This document shows positions 38,226-46,112 of a stretch of 64,000 bases of DNA, one piece after another. Source of the DNA: Beijerinckiaceae bacterium (GTDB lineage Bacteria; Pseudomonadota; Alphaproteobacteria; Rhizobiales; Beijerinckiaceae). The notes under the pieces were generated by a model. It did not search any database and was not told the origin of the DNA. It saw only the letters and a program-made list of their open reading frames with translations. Location: NCBI GenBank assembly GCA_004564215.1, contig CP024846.1, forward strand, positions 62,001 through 126,000, in the 5' to 3' direction. The position numbers and the translations under genes were made by a program. How positions within the stretch are numbered: the stretch's first letter is position 1; every line of letters begins with the position of its first letter.

Positions 38226-38482
38226 TGATCTTCTCCTTCGGGTCCGGGGGCCCGGTTTCGAGCCCCGATATCCTTTGGTCGCCCGAGCGAGGAAAAAGGT
38301 TCATGCGGTCCGCATTATTTTTTGATTCGCGGAAAGCTGCAGCGCGGCACGGCAGGATTTCCGAGAGCGGCGGAGGCCTCCTTGTGCGCCGCGGCGCGGC
38401 TTGACGAAGGGCCCCCGCCTTCTTACTTTGCGGGTAATCTGCGGCGGGTATGGTCCCACGCATGAATCTTCGAGAGATGGCG

Positions 38483-38803
38483 ATGTCCACCGTTACAGTT
38501 ACGGATGCCAATTTTAAAGACAAAGTGGTGGGGGCCAGCGGACCTGTGGTCGTCGATTTCTGGGCTGAATGGTGCGGTCCCTGCAAGATGATTGGGCCGA
38601 CGCTCGAGGAAATCGCAGCCGAAATGCAGGGCAAGGTTACGATCGCCAAACTCAATGTCGACGAAAATCCGGGTGTGGCCGGTGCCTACGGGATCCGCAG
38701 CATCCCGACGCTCATGCTGTTCAAGGGCGGCAAGATGACGTCGTCCAAGGTAGGCGCCGCGCCGAAGGGCGAGTTGAAGAAATGGATCACAGAGGCGATC
38801 TAA
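38483..38803 (+). CDS. trxA: Thioredoxin TrxA
   Basis: Small cytosolic thiol-disulfide oxidoreductase, 106 residues. The active site WCGPC (Cys31-Cys34) lies in [17 protein letters not shown], and the cis-proline loop is [12 protein letters not shown]. The start at 38483 (MSTVTVTD) is the usual thioredoxin length; two earlier in-frame ATGs exist (38477 and further upstream). In many Rhizobiales trxA follows addA directly; here a 3.8-kb minus-strand cassette separates them. Confidence 0.95.
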   Translation: MSTVTVTDANFKDKVVGASGPVVVDFWAEWCGPCKMIGPTLEEIAAEMQGKVTIAKLNVDENPGVAGAYGIRSIPTLMLFKGGKMTSSKVGAAPKGELKKWITEAI

Positions 38804-38830
38804 CGTCCAAGCGCTGCCAGTTTCTGCAAA

Positions 38831-38855
38831 GGGACCTCGCGAGGGGTCCTTTTTT
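38831..38855 (+). terminator. Rho-independent terminator after trxA
   Basis: A GC-rich inverted repeat (GGACC ... GGTCC with inner CTCGCGAG pairing) is followed by six Ts, beginning about 28 bases after the trxA stop. It separates trxA from queE. Confidence 0.8.
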
Positions 38856-38947
38856 GCGTGGGGCATGATCCGCCAGGGCGGTCATGCTCCAAGGTTATTT
38901 CTTTTGCGTGATGTTCTCCCTTTCAAAATCACGCTTGGGGCGAACGC

Positions 38948-39583
38948 ATGGGCAATTATGCGGTCAAGGAGATTTTCCTGACTCTCCAGGGCGAAGGCGC
39001 CAATGCGGGGCGTGCTGCCGTGTTTTGCCGTTTTGCTGGCTGCAATCTCTGGTCCGGCCAAGAAAGTGACCGAGAGGACGCCACCTGCAGCTTCTGCGAT
39101 ACCGACTTTGTCGGAGTGGATGGCGTCGGCGGCGGGAGCTTCGGCAATGCGGAATCGCTCGCCGCCGCGATCGAGAGCAAGTGGACCGGCGGAAGAGCGG
39201 ACCGACTGGTTGTCTTCACCGGCGGCGAACCTCTTCTGCAACTCGATGAGGCACTGATTGGCGCGATGCATGCGCGCAAGTTTGAGATTGCGGTCGAGAC
39301 GAATGGCACGCTCTTGCCTCCCAGCGGCGTCGATTGGCTTTGTGTCAGTCCAAAAGCAGGGGCGCCCCTTGTCGTACCCTCCGGTTCCGAACTGAAGCTG
39401 GTTTTCCCGCAACCGGGCCTTCCGCCCGATGCCTTGGCGGAACTCGCCTTCGATCATTTCTGGCTGCAGCCTATGGATGGCGAAAGCCTCGCCGCGAATA
39501 CGGCGGCAGCGGTCGCCTATTGTCTCGATCATCCGCGCTGGCGGCTCAGTGTGCAAACCCATAAGCTGATTGGCTTGCCGTGA
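38948..39583 (+). CDS. queE: 7-carboxy-7-deazaguanine synthase QueE
   Basis: Radical-SAM enzyme that turns 6-carboxytetrahydropterin into 7-carboxy-7-deazaguanine on the route to preQ0 and queuosine. It binds its iron-sulfur cluster through the QueE-specific spacing C-x14-C-x2-C (Cys32, Cys47, Cys50) instead of the usual radical-SAM pattern. The SAM-contact FTGGEPLLQ and VETNGT segments are present. The 211-residue length is normal. It is 25 bp before queD on the same strand, which makes the next-upstream enzyme of the same pathway; queC is not in the window. Confidence 0.94.
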   Translation: MGNYAVKEIFLTLQGEGANAGRAAVFCRFAGCNLWSGQESDREDATCSFCDTDFVGVDGVGGGSFGNAESLAAAIESKWTGGRADRLVVFTGGEPLLQLDEALIGAMHARKFEIAVETNGTLLPPSGVDWLCVSPKAGAPLVVPSGSELKLVFPQPGLPPDALAELAFDHFWLQPMDGESLAANTAAAVAYCLDHPRWRLSVQTHKLIGLP

Positions 39584-39608
39584 CTTATTTTGAGGTGAAA
39601 ATCCACGC

Positions 39609-39965
39609 ATGAAGATTACGCAAGCCTTCAGCTTCGAGGCCGCTCACTCTTTGCCAAATGTGGCTGCCGAACATCGGTGCAAGCGTCTGCATGGGCATTC
39701 CTATCGCGTCGAATTGCGGCTTGAAGGGGCGGTCGATCCCGTCACCGGCTTTGTGGCCGATTTTTTTGAAATCGAGGCCGCGTTCGCGCCGCTCCTGGAG
39801 CGCCTCGACCATCATCATTTGAATGAAATCGAGGGGCTTGAAAATCCAACCGCGGAAAATATCGCGATCTGGATTTGGGACCGAACCAATAAGGCGCTGC
39901 CGCAACTTGCCAGCGTCGTTGTGTACGAAACGCCTGATTGCTGGGCGGAATACGAGGGAATCTGA
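39609..39965 (+). CDS. queD: 6-carboxy-5,6,7,8-tetrahydropterin synthase QueD
   Basis: Converts dihydroneopterin triphosphate to 6-carboxytetrahydropterin in queuosine precursor synthesis. The 118-residue T-fold protein has the zinc ligands His13, His28 and His30 (FEAAHSLP, RLHGHSYRV) and the catalytic Cys24 in HRCKRLHGH, plus the conserved LDHHHLNE and PTAENIAIWI segments. It sits directly after queE. Its end faces the cydX micro-gene, with the two stops 10 bp apart. Confidence 0.95.
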   Translation: MKITQAFSFEAAHSLPNVAAEHRCKRLHGHSYRVELRLEGAVDPVTGFVADFFEIEAAFAPLLERLDHHHLNEIEGLENPTAENIAIWIWDRTNKALPQLASVVVYETPDCWAEYEGI

Positions 39966-39974
39966 GCCCTTGAG

Positions 39975-40109
39975 TCACGCGCCGTGACCGTCGCTCCGAT
40001 CCTCGGGATCCCCCGCGTCCATGAAGGATTGCTGCTCTTGCCACAAGGCGTTGATGATCGCGAAGGAGACGGCGAGGCTAACACCGAGAACCCAGGAAAA
40101 ATACCACAT
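39975..40109 (-). CDS. cydX: Cytochrome bd oxidase small subunit CydX
   Basis: A 44-residue single-span membrane protein starting MWYFSWVLGVSLAVSFAIIN and continuing ALWQEQ, the signature of CydX/CbdX. In E. coli CydX is required for stable heme binding and activity of the bd-I oxidase. The ATG at 40109 lies 13 bases after the cydB stop, with an AGAAAG-type weak ribosome site, so it is the last gene of the cyd operon. It is short enough to be missed by automated gene calling. Confidence 0.93.
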   Translation of the reverse strand: MWYFSWVLGVSLAVSFAIINALWQEQQSFMDAGDPEDRSDGHGA

Positions 40110-40121
40110 CGGGACTTTCTC

Positions 40122-41258
40122 TCAGTAGGAACTGGAACTGTTTCCGCCGTCGGCCAACATGACCCGTCCGCGCAGTACACGATAAACGAAGGACGTGTAG
40201 GCGAGGATAATCGGCATGAAGACCAAGGTGGCGATGAGCATGAACAGCAGGGTCAAACGGCTTGATGAGGAGTCCCAGATGGTGAGGCTCGCGTTCGGCT
40301 CTATCGATGAGGGAAGCAGGAACGGGAAAGCACTAAGCCCAGCCGTGGCGATGACGCCCGCCACCGCGATACCGCTTGTGATCAAGGCAAAACCATTGCG
40401 CCGCGCGCGCAAAAAGACGCTTGTCAGCATTGTGCCGACCACGACCATTGCCGGGGCAATCAGCATCCAGGGATATGTCCAATAATTTGAAACCAAAGCA
40501 CCACTTGCGCGGGTCACGGTTTTGAACAAAGGATTCGACGGGCCGTCATGGGCGAGTTCGCTGGTGATTTGATAGCCCTCGATTACGAGGCTCACGTAAA
40601 TTCCGCAAATGGCAAAAAGGGCAAGCAACACCAGAATGGCGCGCTGCGCATAAACCGCCGCGCGATCGGCAATCACCGGGTCTGCCTTGAGGGCGAGATA
40701 GGTGGCCCCATGCATGACAATCATCGCGCAGCTGACAAGCCCACAGAGGAGCGCGAAAGGATTGAGAAGATCAAAAAAGCTGCCTTCATAGGTCATCCGC
40801 AAGGTGTCATCGAGGCGGAAGGGGACGCCTTGCAATGCATTGCCGACAGCGACCCCGAAGATCAGGGCCGGAACTGCGCCGCCAATGAACAGGGCCGCGT
40901 CCCATACCCCCCGCCAAACCGGATTGTCGACTTCGGAGCGAAACTTGAAACCGACTGGACGTAGGATCAAGGCGGCCAGAACCACGAACATCGCAAGATA
41001 AAAGCCAGAAAAGGCGATTGCGTAGAGCATCGGCCAAGCCGCGAAGATGGCGCCCCCTCCAAGGATCAGCCAAACCTGATTGCCTTCCCAGACCGGCTCG
41101 ACGGTCGTCAAAACGATTTCGCGTTCCCTTTCATTTCGAGACACGAAAGGGAGCAGCATCGCCGCGCCAAGGTCGAACCCATCGGTGACCGCAAAGCCGA
41201 TCAGCAAGACACCGAGCAGGAACCACCACGCCAGCCGCAAGACCTCATAATCGGGCAT
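40122..41258 (-). CDS. cydB: Cytochrome bd ubiquinol oxidase subunit II CydB
   Basis: Membrane subunit II of the high-affinity quinol oxidase, 378 residues with about eight or nine transmembrane segments. The N terminus (LRLAWWFLLGVLLIGFAVTDGFDLG) and the segment VEPVWEGNQVWLILGGGAIFAAWP are diagnostic. It pairs with CydA to hold heme d and supports respiration at low oxygen without pumping protons. The start lies 18 bp after the cydA stop and the gene ends 12 bp before cydX. Confidence 0.95.
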   Translation of the reverse strand: MPDYEVLRLAWWFLLGVLLIGFAVTDGFDLGAAMLLPFVSRNEREREIVLTTVEPVWEGNQVWLILGGGAIFAAWPMLYAIAFSGFYLAMFVVLAALILRPVGFKFRSEVDNPVWRGVWDAALFIGGAVPALIFGVAVGNALQGVPFRLDDTLRMTYEGSFFDLLNPFALLCGLVSCAMIVMHGATYLALKADPVIADRAAVYAQRAILVLLALFAICGIYVSLVIEGYQITSELAHDGPSNPLFKTVTRASGALVSNYWTYPWMLIAPAMVVVGTMLTSVFLRARRNGFALITSGIAVAGVIATAGLSAFPFLLPSSIEPNASLTIWDSSSSRLTLLFMLIATLVFMPIILAYTSFVYRVLRGRVMLADGGNSSSSY

Positions 41259-41276
41259 GAATCACTCCTTCCAAAA

Positions 41277-42848
41277 TCATTCGGCGCTGCTCGCGGCGTG
41301 AACGGCTTGTTCCCTCGGTTCTGCAAAAAAACCGCCGGGGCCCAAGCGGATCGCCTTCACCATCAGATACACATCGGTGATCAGGAGCGCGGAATAGAAG
41401 CCGATGAAACCGAAGAGCGTGACAAGAACGTTCTGCTCGGAAAGGCTCGACACGGCAAGAAAAGTTGGCAGGACCCCTTCGATGACCCAAGGCTGTCGCC
41501 CGACTTCCGCGACATACCATCCGGCCTCGGCGGCAATCCAAGGCAGCGGCAAAGCGAAGACCAGCGTCCAAAGCAATGCGCGCGACTTCCATAGCCGCCC
41601 GGTCGATACGAGGAAAAAGGCGGCACCAAAAAGAAAGATAAAGAGGAAGCCAAAGGCGACCATGACGCGGAAGCTCCAGAACAGGGCTGCCACGTCCGGC
41701 ACGGTACTCCAGGCCCCTTTCGAGATGTCCGCGTCGCTCGCTTGCTCGATGTTTGGAAGAAACTTCTTGAGGAGGAGCGCGTAGCCGAGATCGCCAGAGT
41801 ATTGATCGAGCGCCGCGCTCGCCTTTGCGTCGGTATGATCGGCCCGCAATTTTTGCAAGGCTGAATAAGCGATCAGCCCGGTCCGGATATGTTGTTCGTT
41901 GCGCTCGACCAGTTCCTTGATTCCAGGCACCTCCGTATCGATGGAATGGGTTGTGATGAGGCCCAATACCCAAGGAAGACGCAAGGCATATTCGGTCTGG
42001 CGTTTGGCTTGGTTCGGGTATCCAAACAGCGTGAACGATGCCGGCGGCGGCTCAGTCTCCCACATCGCCTCGATCGCGGCGATTTTCATTTTCTGGTTTT
42101 CGGTGGCCGTATATCCGCTCGCATCGCCAAGCACGACGACGGAAAGCGCGGAGGCGAGGCCAAAGCTTACGGCGACCGTCATTGATCGTCGTGCCATCGC
42201 GATGTGCTTGCCGCGGAGCAGGTAGAGCGCGCTGACGGACGCTACAAACATGGCGCCTGTCACATAGCCTGCACTCACCGTATGAACAAATTTTTCCTGC
42301 GCCACCTGGTTGAAAATGATCGCGCCAAAGTCCGACACCTCCATCCGCATCGTTTCGGGATTGAAATGCGATCCCACGGGATGCTGCATCCAGCCATTGG
42401 CGATGAGGATCCAGAGCGCGGACAGATTTGCGCCCGCGGCGACCAGCCAGGTGACGCATAAATGTCCCACCTTGGACAACCGATTCCAGCCGAAGAAAAA
42501 GAGCCCGACGAAGGTCGCCTCGAGAAAAAAGGCCATCAAGCCTTCGATGGCAAGCGGAGCCCCAAAAATGTCACCGACATAATGGCTATAATAGGCCCAG
42601 TTCATGCCGAACTGGAATTCCATGGTGACGCCGGTGGCAACGCCCATGGCAAAATTAATGCCGAACAGCGCGCCCCAAAATTTTGTCATCTGCCGCCAGA
42701 CCTCTTTGCCGGTCATGACATAGACGCTCTCCATGATGCCCAACAAAAGCGAGAGGCCGAGCGTGAGGGGCACGAACAGGAAATGATACATGGCCGTCAG
42801 GCCGAATTGGAGCCTTGAGAGCTGTACAACGTCGAGCGTTGTGGACAT
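41277..42848 (-). CDS. cydA: Cytochrome bd ubiquinol oxidase subunit I CydA
   Basis: Catalytic subunit I of cytochrome bd, 523 residues. It begins with DVVQLSRLQFGLTAMYHFLFVPLTLG; His22 is the position that binds the high-spin heme in the family. The quinol-binding loop region follows the heme b595/b558 segments (GFLFIFLFGAAFFL and others). AGGAA lies about nine bases before the ATG at 42848. It is second in the operon, after the micro-gene cydP. Genes for the CydCD assembly transporter are not seen here. Confidence 0.95.
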   Translation of the reverse strand: MSTTLDVVQLSRLQFGLTAMYHFLFVPLTLGLSLLLGIMESVYVMTGKEVWRQMTKFWGALFGINFAMGVATGVTMEFQFGMNWAYYSHYVGDIFGAPLAIEGLMAFFLEATFVGLFFFGWNRLSKVGHLCVTWLVAAGANLSALWILIANGWMQHPVGSHFNPETMRMEVSDFGAIIFNQVAQEKFVHTVSAGYVTGAMFVASVSALYLLRGKHIAMARRSMTVAVSFGLASALSVVVLGDASGYTATENQKMKIAAIEAMWETEPPPASFTLFGYPNQAKRQTEYALRLPWVLGLITTHSIDTEVPGIKELVERNEQHIRTGLIAYSALQKLRADHTDAKASAALDQYSGDLGYALLLKKFLPNIEQASDADISKGAWSTVPDVAALFWSFRVMVAFGFLFIFLFGAAFFLVSTGRLWKSRALLWTLVFALPLPWIAAEAGWYVAEVGRQPWVIEGVLPTFLAVSSLSEQNVLVTLFGFIGFYSALLITDVYLMVKAIRLGPGGFFAEPREQAVHAASSAE

Positions 42849-42860
42849 GGCCGAACGTTC

Positions 42861-43025
42861 CTAAGGTTGTTGAACGAAAGTTCCGATGACGCGCGCCTGA
42901 ACCGTTGCCGCGTCTATCCTTGCTCGCTGCCCGGAGCCATAAATATAAATTGCCGCGGCGATGATAATGAACAGCTTAACCGCGACGGCAAGAGCGACTT
43001 CTCGGACGAGGGGAGGGCGGACCAT
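42861..43025 (-). CDS. Small membrane protein resembling cytochrome bd accessory subunit CydP
   Basis: A 54-residue protein with one transmembrane helix (EVALAVAVKLFIIIAAAIYIYG) and a short polar tail, translated from the minus strand just before cydA. The start with basic residues followed by REVALAVAVKL matches the pattern of the putative small subunit CydP described beside cydAB in other proteobacteria. That match is from memory. The gap to cydA is 12 bp, so it should be cotranscribed; a weak GGAA ribosome site precedes the ATG. It could be an unrelated short membrane peptide. Confidence 0.72.
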   Translation of the reverse strand: MVRPPLVREVALAVAVKLFIIIAAAIYIYGSGQRARIDAATVQARVIGTFVQQP

Positions 43026-43351
43026 GGGGGGTTCCTGTACCGCGGCAGGGGGGACCGATTGGAATCAGAAGGAGAGTCCTTATCATACATATTGCATGAC
43101 GGCGGCGTGACCAGATGGCTCAGCCTGGGGTATGTTGCTCCGCGTTAAGTCCTCGGTCGCGGCGCGGGCGGCGGACGACGGTGCCCCCGCGGAGTTGCGT
43201 TCGTCAGTGTCAATCGGACTCTTCTCAAATAGCCGGATGTGCTAGATTCTTCGTAAAAGCGAAGCAGCAAGCTTCAACACGTTGGGCCGCGTTGGGATGC
43301 CATCTTCCATGAGGGAGGTTCCCAGACCCTTCAAATATTAGGGAGGCAAGC
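43026..43351. other. Intergenic region between the cyd operon and the aldehyde dehydrogenase
   Basis: About 325 bp between divergent operons; it must hold promoters for both. On the minus strand a TATGAT-like -10 candidate lies near 43090 in an AT-rich patch. A perfect FNR-type site was not found. No RNA gene or believable coding frame was seen. Confidence 0.4.
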
Positions 43352-44872
43352 ATGGTCGACAAAATACTGGCCAACATCGCCAATCAGATTGCGATCCGGC
43401 CACATTACGACAATTTCATCGGCGGCAAATGGGTTCCTGCGGCGAAGGGCCAGAAATTCGACAATATTTCACCGATTGACGGGCATACGGTCTGTACAGT
43501 CGCCCGTTCCACGGCAGAAGACGTTGAATTGGCGCTCGATGCCGCGCATGCCGCGCGGGAGTCCTGGGGACGGACTTCCGCCACCGAGCGTTCGCAGATC
43601 CTTTTGCGCATCGCCGATCGGATGGAACAGAAGCTCGATCTTCTGGCGCTGGTGGAAACCATCGACAATGGCAAACCCATTCGCGAGACCAAAGCCGCCG
43701 ACCTGCCCTTGGCGATCGATCATTTCCGCTATTTTGCCGGCTGCATCCGCGCCCAGGAGGGAAGCCTCAGCGAAATCGATCATGACACGGTAGCCTATCA
43801 TTTCAATGAACCGCTCGGCGTGGTGGCGCAGATCATACCGTGGAATTTCCCGATCCTGATGGCGGTGTGGAAGCTCGCGCCCGCGCTTGCCGCCGGCAAT
43901 TGCGTCGTGCTGAAGCCGGCCGAGCAAACCCCCATGAGCATCATGGTTCTCATGGATATGATCGGCGACCTGTTGCCGCCCGGCGTCCTCAATGTGATCA
44001 ATGGCTTTGGGGTCGAAGCCGGCAAACCGCTCGCGCAAAGCAAGCGCGTCTCCAAGGTCGCTTTTACCGGCGAGACGACGACCGGACGTCTCATCATGCA
44101 ATATGCGTCCGAGAACATCATCCCGGTGACATTGGAACTTGGCGGCAAGTCCCCAAATATTTTCTTTGCGGACGTCGCCGCCGAGGACGACGAGTTCCTT
44201 GACAAGGCGCTTGAAGGCTTCGTCATGTTCGCCCTCAACCAGGGCGAAGTCTGCACCTGCCCGTCGCGGGCCTTGGTGCAGGAGAAAATCTATGACCGCT
44301 TCATGGAGCGGGCCATCGCACGGGTGAAGGCCATCAAGCAGGGCAATCCACTCGATCCGGCGACCATGATCGGCGCCCAAGCGTCCAACGATCAACTCGA
44401 AAAAATCCTCTCCTACCTCGACATCGGGCGGCAGGAAGGTGCCAAGGTCTTGACCGGTGGCGCGCGGGCCGATGTGGGGCCGGAGCTCTCCGGTGGGTTC
44501 TACGTCCAGCCGACGGTTCTCGAAGGCCACAATAAGATGCGCATCTTCCAGGAAGAGATTTTTGGGCCGGTTCTCTCCGTCACGACGTTCAAGGACGATG
44601 CGGAGGCGCTCGAGATTGCCAATGACACGCTCTATGGCTTGGGCGCTGGCGTTTGGACACGGGATGGGACGCGCGCCTATCGCTTCGGCCGCGCGATCCA
44701 GGCCGGGCGCGTGTGGACCAATTGCTATCATCTCTATCCCGCGCACGCGGCCTTCGGCGGCTACAAGCAATCGGGGATCGGCCGCGAGAACCACAAGATG
44801 ATGCTGGGCCACTACCAGAAGACGAAAAACATGCTGGTCAGCTATAGCCCCAAGGCCCTCGGCTTCTTTTGA
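43352..44872 (+). CDS. NAD(P)-dependent aldehyde dehydrogenase (ExaC/AcoD-like)
   Basis: A 506-residue aldehyde dehydrogenase close to the acetaldehyde dehydrogenases ExaC/AcoD that work after alcohol oxidation. The catalytic Cys301 lies in [11 protein letters not shown], the general base Glu in [11 protein letters not shown], and the NAD-contact segments [17 protein letters not shown] and FTGETTTG are present. A good AGGGAGG ribosome site precedes the ATG. The DUF779 gene follows 53 bp downstream, a pairing common for this subfamily. In a methylotroph-like background the substrate could be acetaldehyde; formaldehyde is not excluded. Confidence 0.92.
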   Translation: MVDKILANIANQIAIRPHYDNFIGGKWVPAAKGQKFDNISPIDGHTVCTVARSTAEDVELALDAAHAARESWGRTSATERSQILLRIADRMEQKLDLLALVETIDNGKPIRETKAADLPLAIDHFRYFAGCIRAQEGSLSEIDHDTVAYHFNEPLGVVAQIIPWNFPILMAVWKLAPALAAGNCVVLKPAEQTPMSIMVLMDMIGDLLPPGVLNVINGFGVEAGKPLAQSKRVSKVAFTGETTTGRLIMQYASENIIPVTLELGGKSPNIFFADVAAEDDEFLDKALEGFVMFALNQGEVCTCPSRALVQEKIYDRFMERAIARVKAIKQGNPLDPATMIGAQASNDQLEKILSYLDIGRQEGAKVLTGGARADVGPELSGGFYVQPTVLEGHNKMRIFQEEIFGPVLSVTTFKDDAEALEIANDTLYGLGAGVWTRDGTRAYRFGRAIQAGRVWTNCYHLYPAHAAFGGYKQSGIGRENHKMMLGHYQKTKNMLVSYSPKALGFF

Positions 44873-44886
44873 GCTCCGACACATAA

Positions 44887-44908
44887 AGCGGGCGCGCCTG
44901 CGCCCGCT
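44887..44908 (+). other. Perfect hairpin between the aldehyde dehydrogenase and DUF779 genes
   Basis: AGCGGGCGC and GCGCCCGCT form a perfect nine-base-pair stem around a GCCT loop, ending only a few bases before the GGGAGA ribosome site of the next gene. There is no T run, so it is not a classical terminator. It may stabilise or partly end the upstream message, giving unequal output of the two genes. Confidence 0.6.
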
Positions 44909-44924
44909 GCTGGGAGATTTCGTG

Positions 44925-45302
44925 ATGGTCGAACGCGTCGTCGCTACAAAGCAGGCGGAAGACCTGATCGGGCGGCTCAAGGAAATCCACGGGCCGCTTC
45001 TTTTTCATCAGTCGGGGGGCTGTTGCGATGGCAGCTCGCCGATGTGCTTTCCGCTTAAGGAGTTTCGGACCGGAGCCAGCGATGTTCTCCTCGGCGAGAT
45101 CGCGGGCTGTCCGGTTTATATCGGCGCCGCCCAGTTCGAAGTCTGGTCGCATACGCAACTCATCATCGACGTTGTGCCAGGGCGAGGCTCGGGATTTTCC
45201 CTGGAGGCGCCGGACGGCGTTCGGTTCCTGACGCGGGGGCATGTTTTTAGCGGCACCGAGCTCGGAGCTCTGTGCGAACTCCCCAAACCCGATGCCCCGT
45301 GA
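44925..45302 (+). CDS. DUF779 domain protein, partner of aldehyde dehydrogenase
   Basis: A 125-residue protein of the DUF779 family. It carries the Cys-rich segment HQSGGCCDGSSPMCFP, which is the family signature and could bind a metal or form a thiol site. DUF779 genes are regularly found beside ExaC/AcoD-type aldehyde dehydrogenases, as here, but no biochemical role is established. The ATG at 44925 follows GGGAGA by eight bases; a GTG lies just before it. The gene ends nine bases before a 40-bp perfect palindrome. Confidence 0.88.
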   Translation: MVERVVATKQAEDLIGRLKEIHGPLLFHQSGGCCDGSSPMCFPLKEFRTGASDVLLGEIAGCPVYIGAAQFEVWSHTQLIIDVVPGRGSGFSLEAPDGVRFLTRGHVFSGTELGALCELPKPDAP

Positions 45303-45310
45303 TCTGAACA

Positions 45311-45350
45311 ATCGTACCAAAAGGTTTCACGTGAAACCTTTTGGTACGAT
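45311..45350. repeat. 40-bp perfect palindrome with a parS-like core
   Basis: Twenty bases (45311-45330) are followed with no gap by their exact reverse complement (45331-45350). The centre GTTTCACGTGAAAC equals the inner 14 bases of the bacterial ParB-binding site parS (TGTTTCACGTGAAACA). The outer two positions differ (G/C for T/A). It lies between the convergent DUF779 and greA genes, so it could also act as a two-way transcription terminator or both. No run of Ts follows either arm beyond the internal TTTT. Confidence 0.9.
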
Positions 45351-45387
45351 GCGCCCGGATATGGAGGGGACGCGCCGGCCAGCCGCT

Positions 45388-45861
45388 CTACTGAAACGCC
45401 ACATTCAAAATCTCATAGCTCTTGCCGCCGCCGGGTGTATTCACTTCGACCGAATCGCCGATTTTCTTGCCGATGAGCGCGCGTGCGGTCGGTGAGGTGA
45501 TCGACACGCGTCCGGCCTTCACATCGGCCTCGCTTTCGCCGACGATCTGATAGGTCTTCTTTTCTTCCGTGTCCTCGTCGACCAGCGTCACGGTTGCGCC
45601 GAACATGATCGTCGTCCCGGAAAGCTTCGACACGTCGATAACTTCGGCGCGAGACAATTTGTCCTCGAGTTCGGCAATGCGCCCCTCATTCAAGGACTGT
45701 GCTTCCTTGGCGGCGTGATATTCCGCATTCTCCGACAAGTCGCCATGCGATCGCGCTTCCGCAATCGCCTGGATGATGCGCGGACGCTCAATCTGCTGGC
45801 GCCGCTTCAACTCCTCTTCGAGGGCAGTATATCCGCCCGCCGTCATGGGGAACTTGTCCAT
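45388..45861 (-). CDS. greA: Transcription elongation factor GreA
   Basis: Rescues backtracked RNA polymerase by stimulating transcript cleavage through its secondary channel. The 157-residue protein has the N-terminal coiled coil with its acidic tip ([21 protein letters not shown]) and the C-terminal globular domain ending [15 protein letters not shown]. Three starts are possible (45861, 45867, and GTG 45876); 45861, giving [11 protein letters not shown], matches family length and has AGAG six bases upstream. It probably shares a transcript with carB, which lies upstream on the same strand. Confidence 0.94.
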   Translation of the reverse strand: MDKFPMTAGGYTALEEELKRRQQIERPRIIQAIAEARSHGDLSENAEYHAAKEAQSLNEGRIAELEDKLSRAEVIDVSKLSGTTIMFGATVTLVDEDTEEKKTYQIVGESEADVKAGRVSITSPTARALIGKKIGDSVEVNTPGGGKSYEILNVAFQ

Positions 45862-46112
45862 CCTCATCTCTTTCACGTCTGCTGGTCTTCTTTGTCGTCA
45901 CGATTGCCGGTTCAATATTCGGCGAATAATGGTGGTACACGCCAAAGCGGTTTCCTTGCCTATGCCTTTGCTGAGACCCCACATCGGCGGAAACTCCGCC
46001 AGCGTCGTTGCGTCCCGAATCTTAACAGACACCTTCACGAAACCGGCCGCAAGGGGTGCAGATTCGCAGAGGCTGGGCACCGCCATGAAGGCGCGCGGGT
46101 TAAGGCTGCGCT

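Noticed and set aside
45877..46112. A 62-codon minus-strand open frame between greA and carB
   Set aside because: No recognisable domain, signal or convincing ribosome site, and the composition does not look coding.
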